From UBA724 sp964008075 (lineage in GTDB: Bacteria; Bacteroidota; Bacteroidia; Flavobacteriales; Flavobacteriaceae), in assembly GCA_964008075.1 (NCBI GenBank), contig CAXGAP010000042.1:1-7632 (forward strand): a stretch of DNA of 7,632 nucleotides. Direction: 5' to 3'. The notes below the pieces were generated by a model, which was not told where the DNA came from, did not search any database, and saw only the letters and a program-made list of their open reading frames with translations. Shown one piece after another: positions 1-5,025 of this stretch; the first letter of the stretch is position 1; each line of letters starts with the position of its first letter. A program made the translations under genes and the position numbers.

Positions 1-200
1 CTTTTATTGATGACCAATACGCGCTCTACTTCATCGTCATTCAAAAATCGTTCAAATGTTGAGATGTTTATTCGCTGATCTTTTGAAACGCCACTATTAT
101 TGAAGTAAGACATGCTGATAAAAAACACAGCAATCAAGCCATAGAGCCAGTAGGAACTATAGTTGGTTTTTTTATTCGGAGTTTTTTCTTTTTTAGCCAT
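1..200 (-). CDS. ftsH: FtsH ATP-dependent zinc metalloprotease, N-terminal fragment (partial)
   Basis: Only the first 66 codons are present, read from ATG at 200 down to the window edge. The visible protein begins MAKKEKTPNKK, has one hydrophobic membrane segment at about residues 17-33 (YWLYGLIAVFFISMSYF), and then enters the extracytoplasmic region with INISTFERFL and VERVLVINK. This matches the N-terminus of Bacteroidota FtsH, where 'F..F..FL..G.V..V.I.NK' follows the first membrane helix. In the full family an AAA+ ATPase and an HEXXH zinc protease follow and degrade membrane and misfolded proteins; neither is in view here. The start lies 2 bases after the rsfS stop, so the two genes are almost certainly co-transcribed. 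The family call rests on this short N-terminus plus the familiar rsfS-ftsH order, so it is good but not certain. Confidence 0.82.
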   Translation of the reverse strand, partial: MAKKEKTPNKKTNYSSYWLYGLIAVFFISMSYFNNSGVSKDQRINISTFERFLNDDEVERVLVINK

Positions 201-202
201 TT

Positions 203-571
203 TTAGTAATTAGAAGCAATTTCTATCAATTTTGCGTCACCCCAAAGAGATTCGATATCGTAATATTCCCGAATAGTTTTTTGAAAAATATGAACAACAA
301 TGTCAATATAATCCAAAAGAACCCATTCTGCTGATTCTGTCCCCTCAACTTGATATGGTTTCTCAAGAAGTGATTTACTTACTTTTTTTTGAACTGATCC
401 CGCCAAAGCATTCACCTGCGTGTTTGAACTTCCCGAGCAAACAATAAAATATTTGCAAACGGCATTTTCAATATCTCTCAAGTCCAACACTTTAATGTCT
501 TCCCCCTTAATATCTTCGAGAGCGTCGACTATCGCTGCGATGAGTTGATCAGTGTTTTCGAGTTTACCCAT
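203..571 (-). CDS. rsfS: Ribosomal silencing factor RsfS (RsfA/Iojap family)
   Basis: This 122-residue protein matches the whole length of the RsfS/Iojap family (about 105-130 residues). In known members it binds ribosomal protein uL14 on the large subunit and blocks joining with the small subunit, damping translation when nutrients are scarce. Visible hallmarks are KVLDLRDIENAVCKYFIVCSG (27-47; written here to show the D-LR...YF.V.SG pattern), SSNTQV (48-53), EGTESAEWVLLDYIDIVVHIF (around 76-96) and REYYDIESLWGDA (101-113). No domain is missing. It is the first gene of a minus-strand unit with ftsH 2 bases downstream. A TAGATTTG box lies 14 bases before the ATG. There is no Shine-Dalgarno sequence, as is usual in Bacteroidota. 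Confidence 0.95.
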   Translation of the reverse strand: MGKLENTDQLIAAIVDALEDIKGEDIKVLDLRDIENAVCKYFIVCSGSSNTQVNALAGSVQKKVSKSLLEKPYQVEGTESAEWVLLDYIDIVVHIFQKTIREYYDIESLWGDAKLIEIASNY

Positions 572-585
572 ATAAGTTGGTGAAG

Positions 586-593
586 CAAATCTA
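586..593 (-). promoter_or_regulatory. rsfS promoter, -7 box TAGATTTG
   Basis: Read on the minus strand, TAGATTTG matches the Bacteroidota primary-sigma -7 consensus TAnnTTTG exactly and ends 14 bases before the rsfS ATG. I see no clear -33 TTG at the usual 17-21 base spacing. The predicted mRNA leader is only about 10 bases. Confidence 0.6.
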
Positions 594-626
594 TCACAAA
601 TTCGCGTAATTCGATACCTTATTTGC

Positions 627-634
627 TAGTTTTG
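627..634 (+). promoter_or_regulatory. birA promoter, -7 box TAGTTTTG next to the start codon
   Basis: TAGTTTTG matches TAnnTTTG exactly and is followed by four bases (CTTC) and then the birA ATG. A start site at the usual distance from this box would fall on or next to the A of the ATG, which predicts a leaderless message. No clear -33 TTG is visible upstream. Confidence 0.6.
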
Positions 635-638
635 CTTC

Positions 639-1364
639 ATGAATATAATCAAACTTGATGCCATTGACTCTACAAATGACTACTTGCGCAAGTTGATTTT
701 GGAAAAAAAACCAACAACACCTACTATTGTCATGAGCCAATATCAAAAAAAAGGGAAAGGTCAACGTGGGCAAGTTTGGACAAGTCAAGCTGGAAAAAAC
801 CTAATGTTTTCTCTTCATATGCCAAATTTTACCCTGCCAATCAAAGAAGTTTTTTCAATCAACAAAATTGTTTCTGTTTGTTTGCTGCATTGGCTTTCAT
901 CATTTCAAATACCTAATATCTGTGTTAAATGGCCAAACGACATTTTGTCAGGCGACAGCAAACTGGCTGGGATTTTAATTGAAAGTAGCGTTCACCAATC
1001 AACTGTCAGTTCCTTCATTATTGGTGTAGGTTTAAACGTTAATCAAGTTGAATTCCAAAACCTTCCAAATGCGACTTCGATGCAGTTGTTGACAGGAAAA
1101 AGTTATGACATTGATGCTTTGCTGTTTTACCTGACTACTAGCCTTATTGAATGCTTGACACCCCCTATAAAAAATTGTAATGATGATTATCATAAATCCC
1201 TCTATGGCCTTGGCCAAAGCAGGCTGTTTTTAAAAGACAATAAAACGTTTGAGGGGATCATTCAATCTGTCAATTCTGAGGGTAAGCTGGTTTTGGAAAC
1301 GACATCTGGTACGCAAAAATTTGATGTAAAAGAGTTACAATTTGTGCATGTTGCTGACCAATGA
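639..1364 (+). CDS. birA: Biotin--[acetyl-CoA-carboxylase] ligase (biotin protein ligase)
   Basis: This 241-residue enzyme activates biotin with ATP and transfers it to a lysine on biotin carboxyl carrier protein. The catalytic domain shows DAIDSTND (7-14), the biotinyl-AMP loop GKGQRGQVW (39-47, equivalent to GRGRRG), GKNLMFSL (52-59), KWPNDI (97-102), KLAGILIES (108-116, with the catalytic lysine at 108) and GVGLNVN (129-135). A short C-terminal cap ends in VKELQFV. It lacks the N-terminal helix-turn-helix of E. coli BirA, so it is a stand-alone ligase with no predicted repressor role. The ATG follows a -7 box by four bases. The 3' end overlaps the convergent SRPBCC gene by 30 bases. Confidence 0.94.
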   Translation: MNIIKLDAIDSTNDYLRKLILEKKPTTPTIVMSQYQKKGKGQRGQVWTSQAGKNLMFSLHMPNFTLPIKEVFSINKIVSVCLLHWLSSFQIPNICVKWPNDILSGDSKLAGILIESSVHQSTVSSFIIGVGLNVNQVEFQNLPNATSMQLLTGKSYDIDALLFYLTTSLIECLTPPIKNCNDDYHKSLYGLGQSRLFLKDNKTFEGIIQSVNSEGKLVLETTSGTQKFDVKELQFVHVADQ

Positions 1365-1724
1365 CTCCATGAATTGTGTCAATGGGTTTTTTACCATCAT
1401 TGCCATCATGGGGTTGAAATCTCCTTTGAAATGAAGCTGAATGTCGGTTTGATCTGCTGAAACTTCTGTCAGCTTCCCTCGTAGCGAAAAAGAGATTTTA
1501 TCGCTGGATGATTTTAAAAAGATTGATTCATTGGGTTGTTTATCGCTGATGGTAAGACCTATTTCGGGCATTCCACCAAGCTTAAATCGGAATTGACTGT
1601 CACTTATCGTTGTAAATTGAGCACCTTCTGGCATCAATTGTTTATAGGTTTCAACTTGTGAGAGTTTCGAAAAAAGCATTTCAGTTGACTGATCAACTGT
1701 GGCTGTTGAGCTGTTGATTTCCAT
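1335..1724 (-). CDS. SRPBCC (START/Bet v1-like) superfamily protein, function unknown
   Basis: This 129-residue protein resembles the small SRPBCC-fold proteins encoded beside pyrE in many Bacteroidota. The start pattern (alternating strand, then STEMLFSKLSQVETYKQLMP at 13-32) fits the first strand and helix of that fold. Further landmarks are FKLGGMPEIGLTI (47-59), strand-rich segments to about residue 103, and a long C-terminal helix starting with the methionine-rich FNPMMAMMVKNPLTQF (103-118). The fold normally encloses a hydrophobic pocket, but no catalytic residues or ligand can be inferred. There is no signal peptide, so it is probably cytoplasmic. It follows pyrE by 6 bases, so it is likely the second gene of a pyrE operon. 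Its last 30 bases overlap the end of birA on the other strand. Confidence 0.8.
   Translation of the reverse strand: MEINSSTATVDQSTEMLFSKLSQVETYKQLMPEGAQFTTISDSQFRFKLGGMPEIGLTISDKQPNESIFLKSSSDKISFSLRGKLTEVSADQTDIQLHFKGDFNPMMAMMVKNPLTQFMESLVSNMHKL
1358..1392 (+). terminator. Possible intrinsic terminator for birA
   Basis: Arms CCAATGAC (1358-1365) and GTCAATGG (1378-1385) pair with one A-A mismatch around a 12-base loop, followed by G and six T (1387-1392). The birA stop codon lies in the left arm, and the whole structure is inside the 3' coding part of the convergent SRPBCC gene. The stem is imperfect and the loop large, so this is tentative. Confidence 0.35.
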
Positions 1725-1730
1725 ATGCTG

Positions 1731-2372
1731 TTAGGGTTTCCATTTTTGAGGAGCCAAACGCCAATTTCTCAATATCTGCTCTTCACTTTTCAATATAAAT
1801 CTATTATCTGTTGCGAGTTCTATTAAATGATTGTAATCACTCAATGAATACACACTGACATTTTCTTTTTCAAAACGCTTTTTCGCCACTTTAAAATTAT
1901 AATCAAAAATAGATAGTAAACACTTGATCGACGCATCACTTTCTCGCAATGCCTTTATCGCTTCCATGCTGCTTTTTCCAGTGCTGATCAGATCTTCAAT
2001 CACAACAACTTGACTATTTTTGGGCAATACTCCTTCAATCTGATTTTTACGCCCATGACCTTTTGGTTTTGGACGAATGTAAACAAATGGCAAATTGAGT
2101 TTTTCAGCGACCAAGGCACCAATCCCAATTGCTCCAGTAGCCACACCAGCAATTGCATCGGGCTTGCCATGATGTTTTTCAATTTGTTTTGCAAACTCCT
2201 CTCGCAAGTATGTGCGAACTGTTGGATAAGACAAAGCAATACGGTTGTCACAGTAAATTGGTGAAGTCCAACCACTGGCCCAAGTAAATGGATTTTTGGG
2301 TTCCAACTTTATTGCATTAATTTGTATGAGTAACTCAGCAACTTTTTTAGCTGTGAAGGCATCGTGAATCAT
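1731..2372 (-). CDS. pyrE: Orotate phosphoribosyltransferase
   Basis: PyrE joins orotate to PRPP to make orotidine 5'-phosphate, the fifth step of UMP synthesis. The protein is 213 residues, the usual family length. Motifs are SGWTSPIYCDNR (33-44, orotate side), GVATGAIGIGALVA (76-89), the catalytic loop RPKPKGHGRKNQIEG (100-114, with K104 and H106) and the PRPP-binding signature VVVIEDLISTGKSS (122-135). I chose ATG at 2372 (MIHDAFTAKK) because family similarity begins there. The frame stays open another 38 codons upstream, but that stretch is antisense to the Nudix gene and has no family match. A strong -7 box lies four bases before this ATG, supporting the choice. The start codon overlaps the divergent Nudix start. 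The SRPBCC gene follows 6 bases downstream. Confidence 0.95.
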   Translation of the reverse strand: MIHDAFTAKKVAELLIQINAIKLEPKNPFTWASGWTSPIYCDNRIALSYPTVRTYLREEFAKQIEKHHGKPDAIAGVATGAIGIGALVAEKLNLPFVYIRPKPKGHGRKNQIEGVLPKNSQVVVIEDLISTGKSSMEAIKALRESDASIKCLLSIFDYNFKVAKKRFEKENVSVYSLSDYNHLIELATDNRFILKSEEQILRNWRLAPQKWKP

Positions 2373-2979
2373 GGGACAAAAGTATAAAGTTTTTATCAAT
2401 ACAAAGTTGATTACCCTAACATCTTCACTCGCAAAGTCTAAAGATGCGATTGTTTTGCCACTTGCATCATCAACTTTCAAAACCATTATGCAGGCAGTGA
2501 AGACCGCAGGTTCAAATAAAATCTTTTTGGTTGATGATGACCCCTCTGTTTTGATTGATATGTTTAAAACAAAATTGCCATTGGTTCAAGCAGCAGGTGG
2601 TTTGGTTCGAAACAAAAAAGGTAAGATGCTGTTTATTTTTAGAAAGAATAAATGGGATCTGCCCAAGGGAAAAGTTGACAAAGGAGAGACTTTGGAAAAT
2701 GGAGCATTGCGCGAAGTGAAAGAAGAAACTGGCGTCAAAAAACTAAAGTTGATCAGTTTTGCTGGTATTACATATCATGTTTTTAGGAGGAATAACCAAT
2801 ATCGACTCAAAGAAACCTACTGGTTTCACATGACGACAAACTTCTCTGGAAAATTGAAACCAGAATCGCAAGAGGACATCACAAAAGCTGAATGGAAAGG
2901 CCCAACGAAAATGGCCAAAGCACTTGAAAATTCTTATGGAAATATCAAGTATTTACTCGATCATCTGAACATTTCTTAG
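2371..2979 (+). CDS. Nudix hydrolase with an N-terminal extension
   Basis: This 202-residue protein has a complete Nudix box, G-x5-E-x7-REVxEExGV, at residues 100-122 (G100, E106, R114, E115, E118, E119, G121). The glutamates bind the metal that drives hydrolysis of a nucleoside diphosphate linked to another group; the substrate cannot be read from sequence. The Nudix domain starts near LVQAAGGLVR (71-80). Before it lies a domain of about 70 residues (KYKVFINTKLITLT..., then SNKIFLVDDD at 48-57) of unknown function. ATG 2371 is the earliest possible start because an in-frame TGA lies at 2365-2367. It shares two bases with the pyrE start. No exact TAnnTTTG lies upstream. TTAATTTG at 2317-2324, with a TTG 18 bases before it, is a one-mismatch candidate inside pyrE. 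The stop overlaps the coaD stop. Confidence 0.9.
   Translation: MGQKYKVFINTKLITLTSSLAKSKDAIVLPLASSTFKTIMQAVKTAGSNKIFLVDDDPSVLIDMFKTKLPLVQAAGGLVRNKKGKMLFIFRKNKWDLPKGKVDKGETLENGALREVKEETGVKKLKLISFAGITYHVFRRNNQYRLKETYWFHMTTNFSGKLKPESQEDITKAEWKGPTKMAKALENSYGNIKYLLDHLNIS
2377..2404 (-). promoter_or_regulatory. pyrE promoter (TTG-N17-TACTTTTG)
   Basis: On the minus strand a -33 TTG (2404-2402) is followed after 17 bases by the exact -7 box TACTTTTG (2384-2377). Four bases (TCCC) then separate the box from the pyrE ATG, so the predicted message has almost no leader. The promoter lies entirely within the first codons of the divergent Nudix gene. Confidence 0.7.
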
Positions 2980-3428
2980 ACGCGTACACAATCAGGCACG
3001 AATCGTTTATAATCTCCCTTATTTCGGATGATTTCTCTGACTATACTACTGCTGATAAATGAAGTTTGCACAGAGGTTAACAAAAACACTGTTTCGATTT
3101 CTGACAGTTCACGATTGGTACGAGCGATGGCTTTTTCAAATTCAAAATCACCATTGTTTCGAACCCCACGCAGAAGATAATTCGCTCTTGTAGATTTACA
3201 AAAATCAATTGTTAACCCTTTGTAATCCATCACTTTGACTTTTGGATTGTTTTGAAAACACTGCTCAATAAACATTTTTCGTTGATCGAGCGAAAACATA
3301 TAGTTTTTATCAGCATTATGACCAATGCCAATGATGATTTCATCGAATATCGTGACGCCTCGTTCTACGATGTCTTGGTGACCTAAAGTGATAGGGTCAA
3401 AGGATCCTGGAAAGACAGCTCGTTTCAT
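2976..3428 (-). CDS. coaD: Phosphopantetheine adenylyltransferase
   Basis: CoaD transfers AMP from ATP to 4'-phosphopantetheine to give dephospho-CoA, the penultimate step of coenzyme A synthesis. The 150-residue protein fits the family (about 150-165). It shows PGSFDPITLGH (7-17, containing the nucleotidyltransferase T-x-GH element with H17), K41 in the substrate loop, YLLRGVRNNGDFEFE (84-98, with R87 equivalent to the essential arginine) and SISSSIVRE (ATP-binding ISSSxVR, about 125-132). ATG 3428 gives the canonical N-terminus MKRAVFPGSFDP. It lies 13 bases after ddl on the same strand, but a promoter of its own overlaps the end of ddl. Its stop codon overlaps the convergent Nudix stop in the tetramer TTAG. 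Confidence 0.96.
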   Translation of the reverse strand: MKRAVFPGSFDPITLGHQDIVERGVTIFDEIIIGIGHNADKNYMFSLDQRKMFIEQCFQNNPKVKVMDYKGLTIDFCKSTRANYLLRGVRNNGDFEFEKAIARTNRELSEIETVFLLTSVQTSFISSSIVREIIRNKGDYKRFVPDCVRV

Positions 3429-3432
3429 AATA

Positions 3433-3461
3433 CAAAGTTATTTATTTTTCAATGGCCTCAA
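3433..3461 (-). promoter_or_regulatory. coaD promoter (TTG-N18-TAACTTTG)
   Basis: On the minus strand TTG (3461-3459) lies 18 bases before an exact -7 box TAACTTTG (3440-3433), which is followed by four bases (TATT) and the coaD ATG. The -33 part is inside the last codons of ddl. It allows coaD to be transcribed separately from ddl, again with an essentially leaderless message. Confidence 0.68.
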
Positions 3462-4404
3462 CTAGGGCATTGCTAAATAGTTCTTTTAAAGAAATGCCAG
3501 CATGTTTGGCTTGTTGTGGCAACAAGCTTTCTTCTGTAAGTCCTGGCACAGTGTTGATCTCTAAAAAGTGAGGCGTGTCTCCAACAAAGATGAAGTCACT
3601 TCGACTCAATCCTTTCATGCCAAGAGTAGTATAGACCTTTTTGGCAGCTGTTTGTAGTGTATCATGTTGCGCATTTGTCAATCGAGCAGGTGTGATTTCT
3701 GCAGATTTGCCTTCGTATTTTGCGCTGAAGTCAAAAAAACCATTCTCAGTTACGATTTCTGTTGGTGCCAAAACGCGCACTGTATCTTTGTAAGTAATAA
3801 CCCCAATGGATACTTCAATACCTTCTAAAAAAGATTCAATGAGTATTGTATTGTCTTCTTTGAATGCAAATTTAATTGCCTTGCTTAGGTCTTCTTTTTT
3901 ATGAACTTTGGAAACACCAAAACTACTACCTGCTTGGTTGGCTTTCACAAAGCAAGGAAGCCCTAGCTTTGAAACAATTTCATGTGTATTGATCGTATCC
4001 TTTGCAGTTAAAACAATGCGTTTTGCCATGGCGATGCCATGAGGCTCTAGTAATTTTAAGGTCTTGTATTTGTTGTAGGTCAACGATGATAGTTGGGCAG
4101 AGCAACCAGTGTAGGGGATATGTAAGCTGTCAAAATATTTTTGAATTTCACCATTTTCACCAGGTGCGCCATGTACAGAGTTGAAAACAACATCAAATTT
4201 GATGTCGTCACAGCTAAAATCAGAAATGTCGATTGGTTTCCAATTGCCATTTATTTCAACCAACCATGCATCTTTTTTGATATGAACAGCATATACTTCA
4301 TAAGCATCTCTGTCTATATGTGCCATTACTACAGCACCACTTTTCATCGAAATGTTGTGTTCCGAAGTGTATCCACCCATGATGACAGCTACTCGTGGTC
4401 TCAT
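3442..4404 (-). CDS. ddl: D-alanine--D-alanine ligase
   Basis: Ddl joins two D-alanines using ATP to make the dipeptide that ends peptidoglycan precursors; it is a cytoplasmic ATP-grasp enzyme. At 320 residues it is full length. Visible elements are GGYTSEHNISMKSG (10-23, with E15), VHGAPGENG (78-86), TYNKYKT (109-115), the ATP lysine in CFVKANQAGSSFGV (151-164), the omega-loop tyrosine in KYEGKSAEITPARL (229-242), R268 and D270 in LSRSDFIF, and the metal ligands E282 and N284 in FLEINTVPGLTEESLLPQQ (280-298). The loop reads GENG where many relatives have GEDG, a conservative change. ATG 4404 starts at the family N-terminus and follows a -7 box by four bases. coaD is 13 bases downstream, and a PASTA gene diverges upstream. 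Confidence 0.96.
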   Translation of the reverse strand: MRPRVAVIMGGYTSEHNISMKSGAVVMAHIDRDAYEVYAVHIKKDAWLVEINGNWKPIDISDFSCDDIKFDVVFNSVHGAPGENGEIQKYFDSLHIPYTGCSAQLSSLTYNKYKTLKLLEPHGIAMAKRIVLTAKDTINTHEIVSKLGLPCFVKANQAGSSFGVSKVHKKEDLSKAIKFAFKEDNTILIESFLEGIEVSIGVITYKDTVRVLAPTEIVTENGFFDFSAKYEGKSAEITPARLTNAQHDTLQTAAKKVYTTLGMKGLSRSDFIFVGDTPHFLEINTVPGLTEESLLPQQAKHAGISLKELFSNALVEAIEK

Positions 4405-4408
4405 TTGA

Positions 4409-4416
4409 CAAAAATA
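4409..4416 (-). promoter_or_regulatory. ddl promoter, -7 box TATTTTTG next to the start codon
   Basis: On the minus strand TATTTTTG matches TAnnTTTG and is followed by four bases (TCAA) and the ddl ATG. No TTG stands at 17-21 bases upstream. The spacing to the ATG matches that at birA, pyrE and coaD. Confidence 0.6.
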
Positions 4417-4420
4417 TCAT

Positions 4421-4451
4421 TAATTTTGACCCCACACATAGAATATTTTTG
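4421..4451 (+). promoter_or_regulatory. Promoter region of the PASTA gene-rluD pair
   Basis: Two exact TAnnTTTG boxes occur on the plus strand: TAATTTTG (4421-4428) and TATTTTTG (4444-4451). The second ends 16 bases before the PASTA ATG and is the better candidate. The TTG inside the first box is 15 bases before it, slightly short for a -33 element. The boxes lie within the 63-base gap shared with the divergent ddl promoter. Confidence 0.5.
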
Positions 4452-4467
4452 CAAACAAGCACAATCC

Positions 4468-5025
4468 ATGCGACTATTGAATTTTTTTATTAGTAAAACC
4501 CTGATTTTTTTATTGCTTAAAGCAGGGCTTATTCTTGTTGGGTTTATTTTCTTATTGTTTGTTGGGTTGCACTTTCACACCCGTCAAAATAATTTAATTG
4601 AAGTGCCAGATTTATATCAAGTTCAGTTGAGTGATGCAAATGAGATGCTTTCAGATCTTAAATTAAATTTTGAAGTCATCGACTCCACTCATTTCAATCC
4701 AGAAATTCCTCCATTTTCTGTAATCGAGCAGCAACCTCGAGCATTTGAACAAGTGAAACGTGGACGTAAAATTTATCTCACACTCAATCCATCTACATAT
4801 CGAAAAGTATCCATACCAAACGTGGTCCAAGTTACCTATCGCAATGCAGTTACTTCGCTTCGAGCAGTTGGACTTGAGGTTGGAAAAATATCTTATCGCA
4901 ATAATATTGGAAAAGACATGGTCTTGGCTTTGCGATTTGAAGGGGACGAAATTGAGCCGGGTGAAAAAATTCCAAAATCCTCCAAAGTTGATTTGGTTCT
5001 CGGAAATGGAAAACGTGGTCGCTGA
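4468..5025 (+). CDS. Membrane-anchored PASTA domain protein
   Basis: The protein has 185 residues when started at ATG 4468. A short basic and amphipathic N-terminus precedes a membrane helix at about 12-34 (LIFLLLKAGLILVGFIFLLF), so the rest should face the periplasm. Two PASTA-like repeats follow, at about 43-107 (opening EVPDLYQVQLSDA) and 113-180 (opening KVSIPNVVQVTYRNA). Each has the 'P.(V/L)....A...L' start and a closing strand after a 'G..I..(G)..(V/I).L.L' stretch. PASTA domains in other bacteria bind peptidoglycan fragments or penicillin-binding proteins, usually as part of a kinase or PBP; here they stand alone. Divergence from ddl suggests an envelope role, which is inference. The frame is open upstream to 4141, but that part is antisense to ddl. 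The stop overlaps the rluD start as TGATG. Confidence 0.85.
   Translation: MRLLNFFISKTLIFLLLKAGLILVGFIFLLFVGLHFHTRQNNLIEVPDLYQVQLSDANEMLSDLKLNFEVIDSTHFNPEIPPFSVIEQQPRAFEQVKRGRKIYLTLNPSTYRKVSIPNVVQVTYRNAVTSLRAVGLEVGKISYRNNIGKDMVLALRFEGDEIEPGEKIPKSSKVDLVLGNGKRGR

Noticed and set aside
2373..2486. A 38-codon N-terminal extension of pyrE
   Set aside because: The frame is open, but the stretch is antisense to the Nudix coding region, has no PyrE family similarity, and lies upstream of a good promoter placed next to the ATG at 2372.
3509..3527. Perfect 8-bp inverted repeat GCTTGTTG-TGG-CAACAAGC
   Set aside because: It lies inside ddl over the conserved LLPQQA codons, whose composition favours such pairing. 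No T-run or gene end is nearby, so a terminator or operator role is not supported.
4141..4467. A 109-codon N-terminal extension of the PASTA protein
   Set aside because: This part is antisense to ddl. The membrane helix typical of the protein's start begins just after ATG 4468, and two promoter boxes lie immediately before that ATG.
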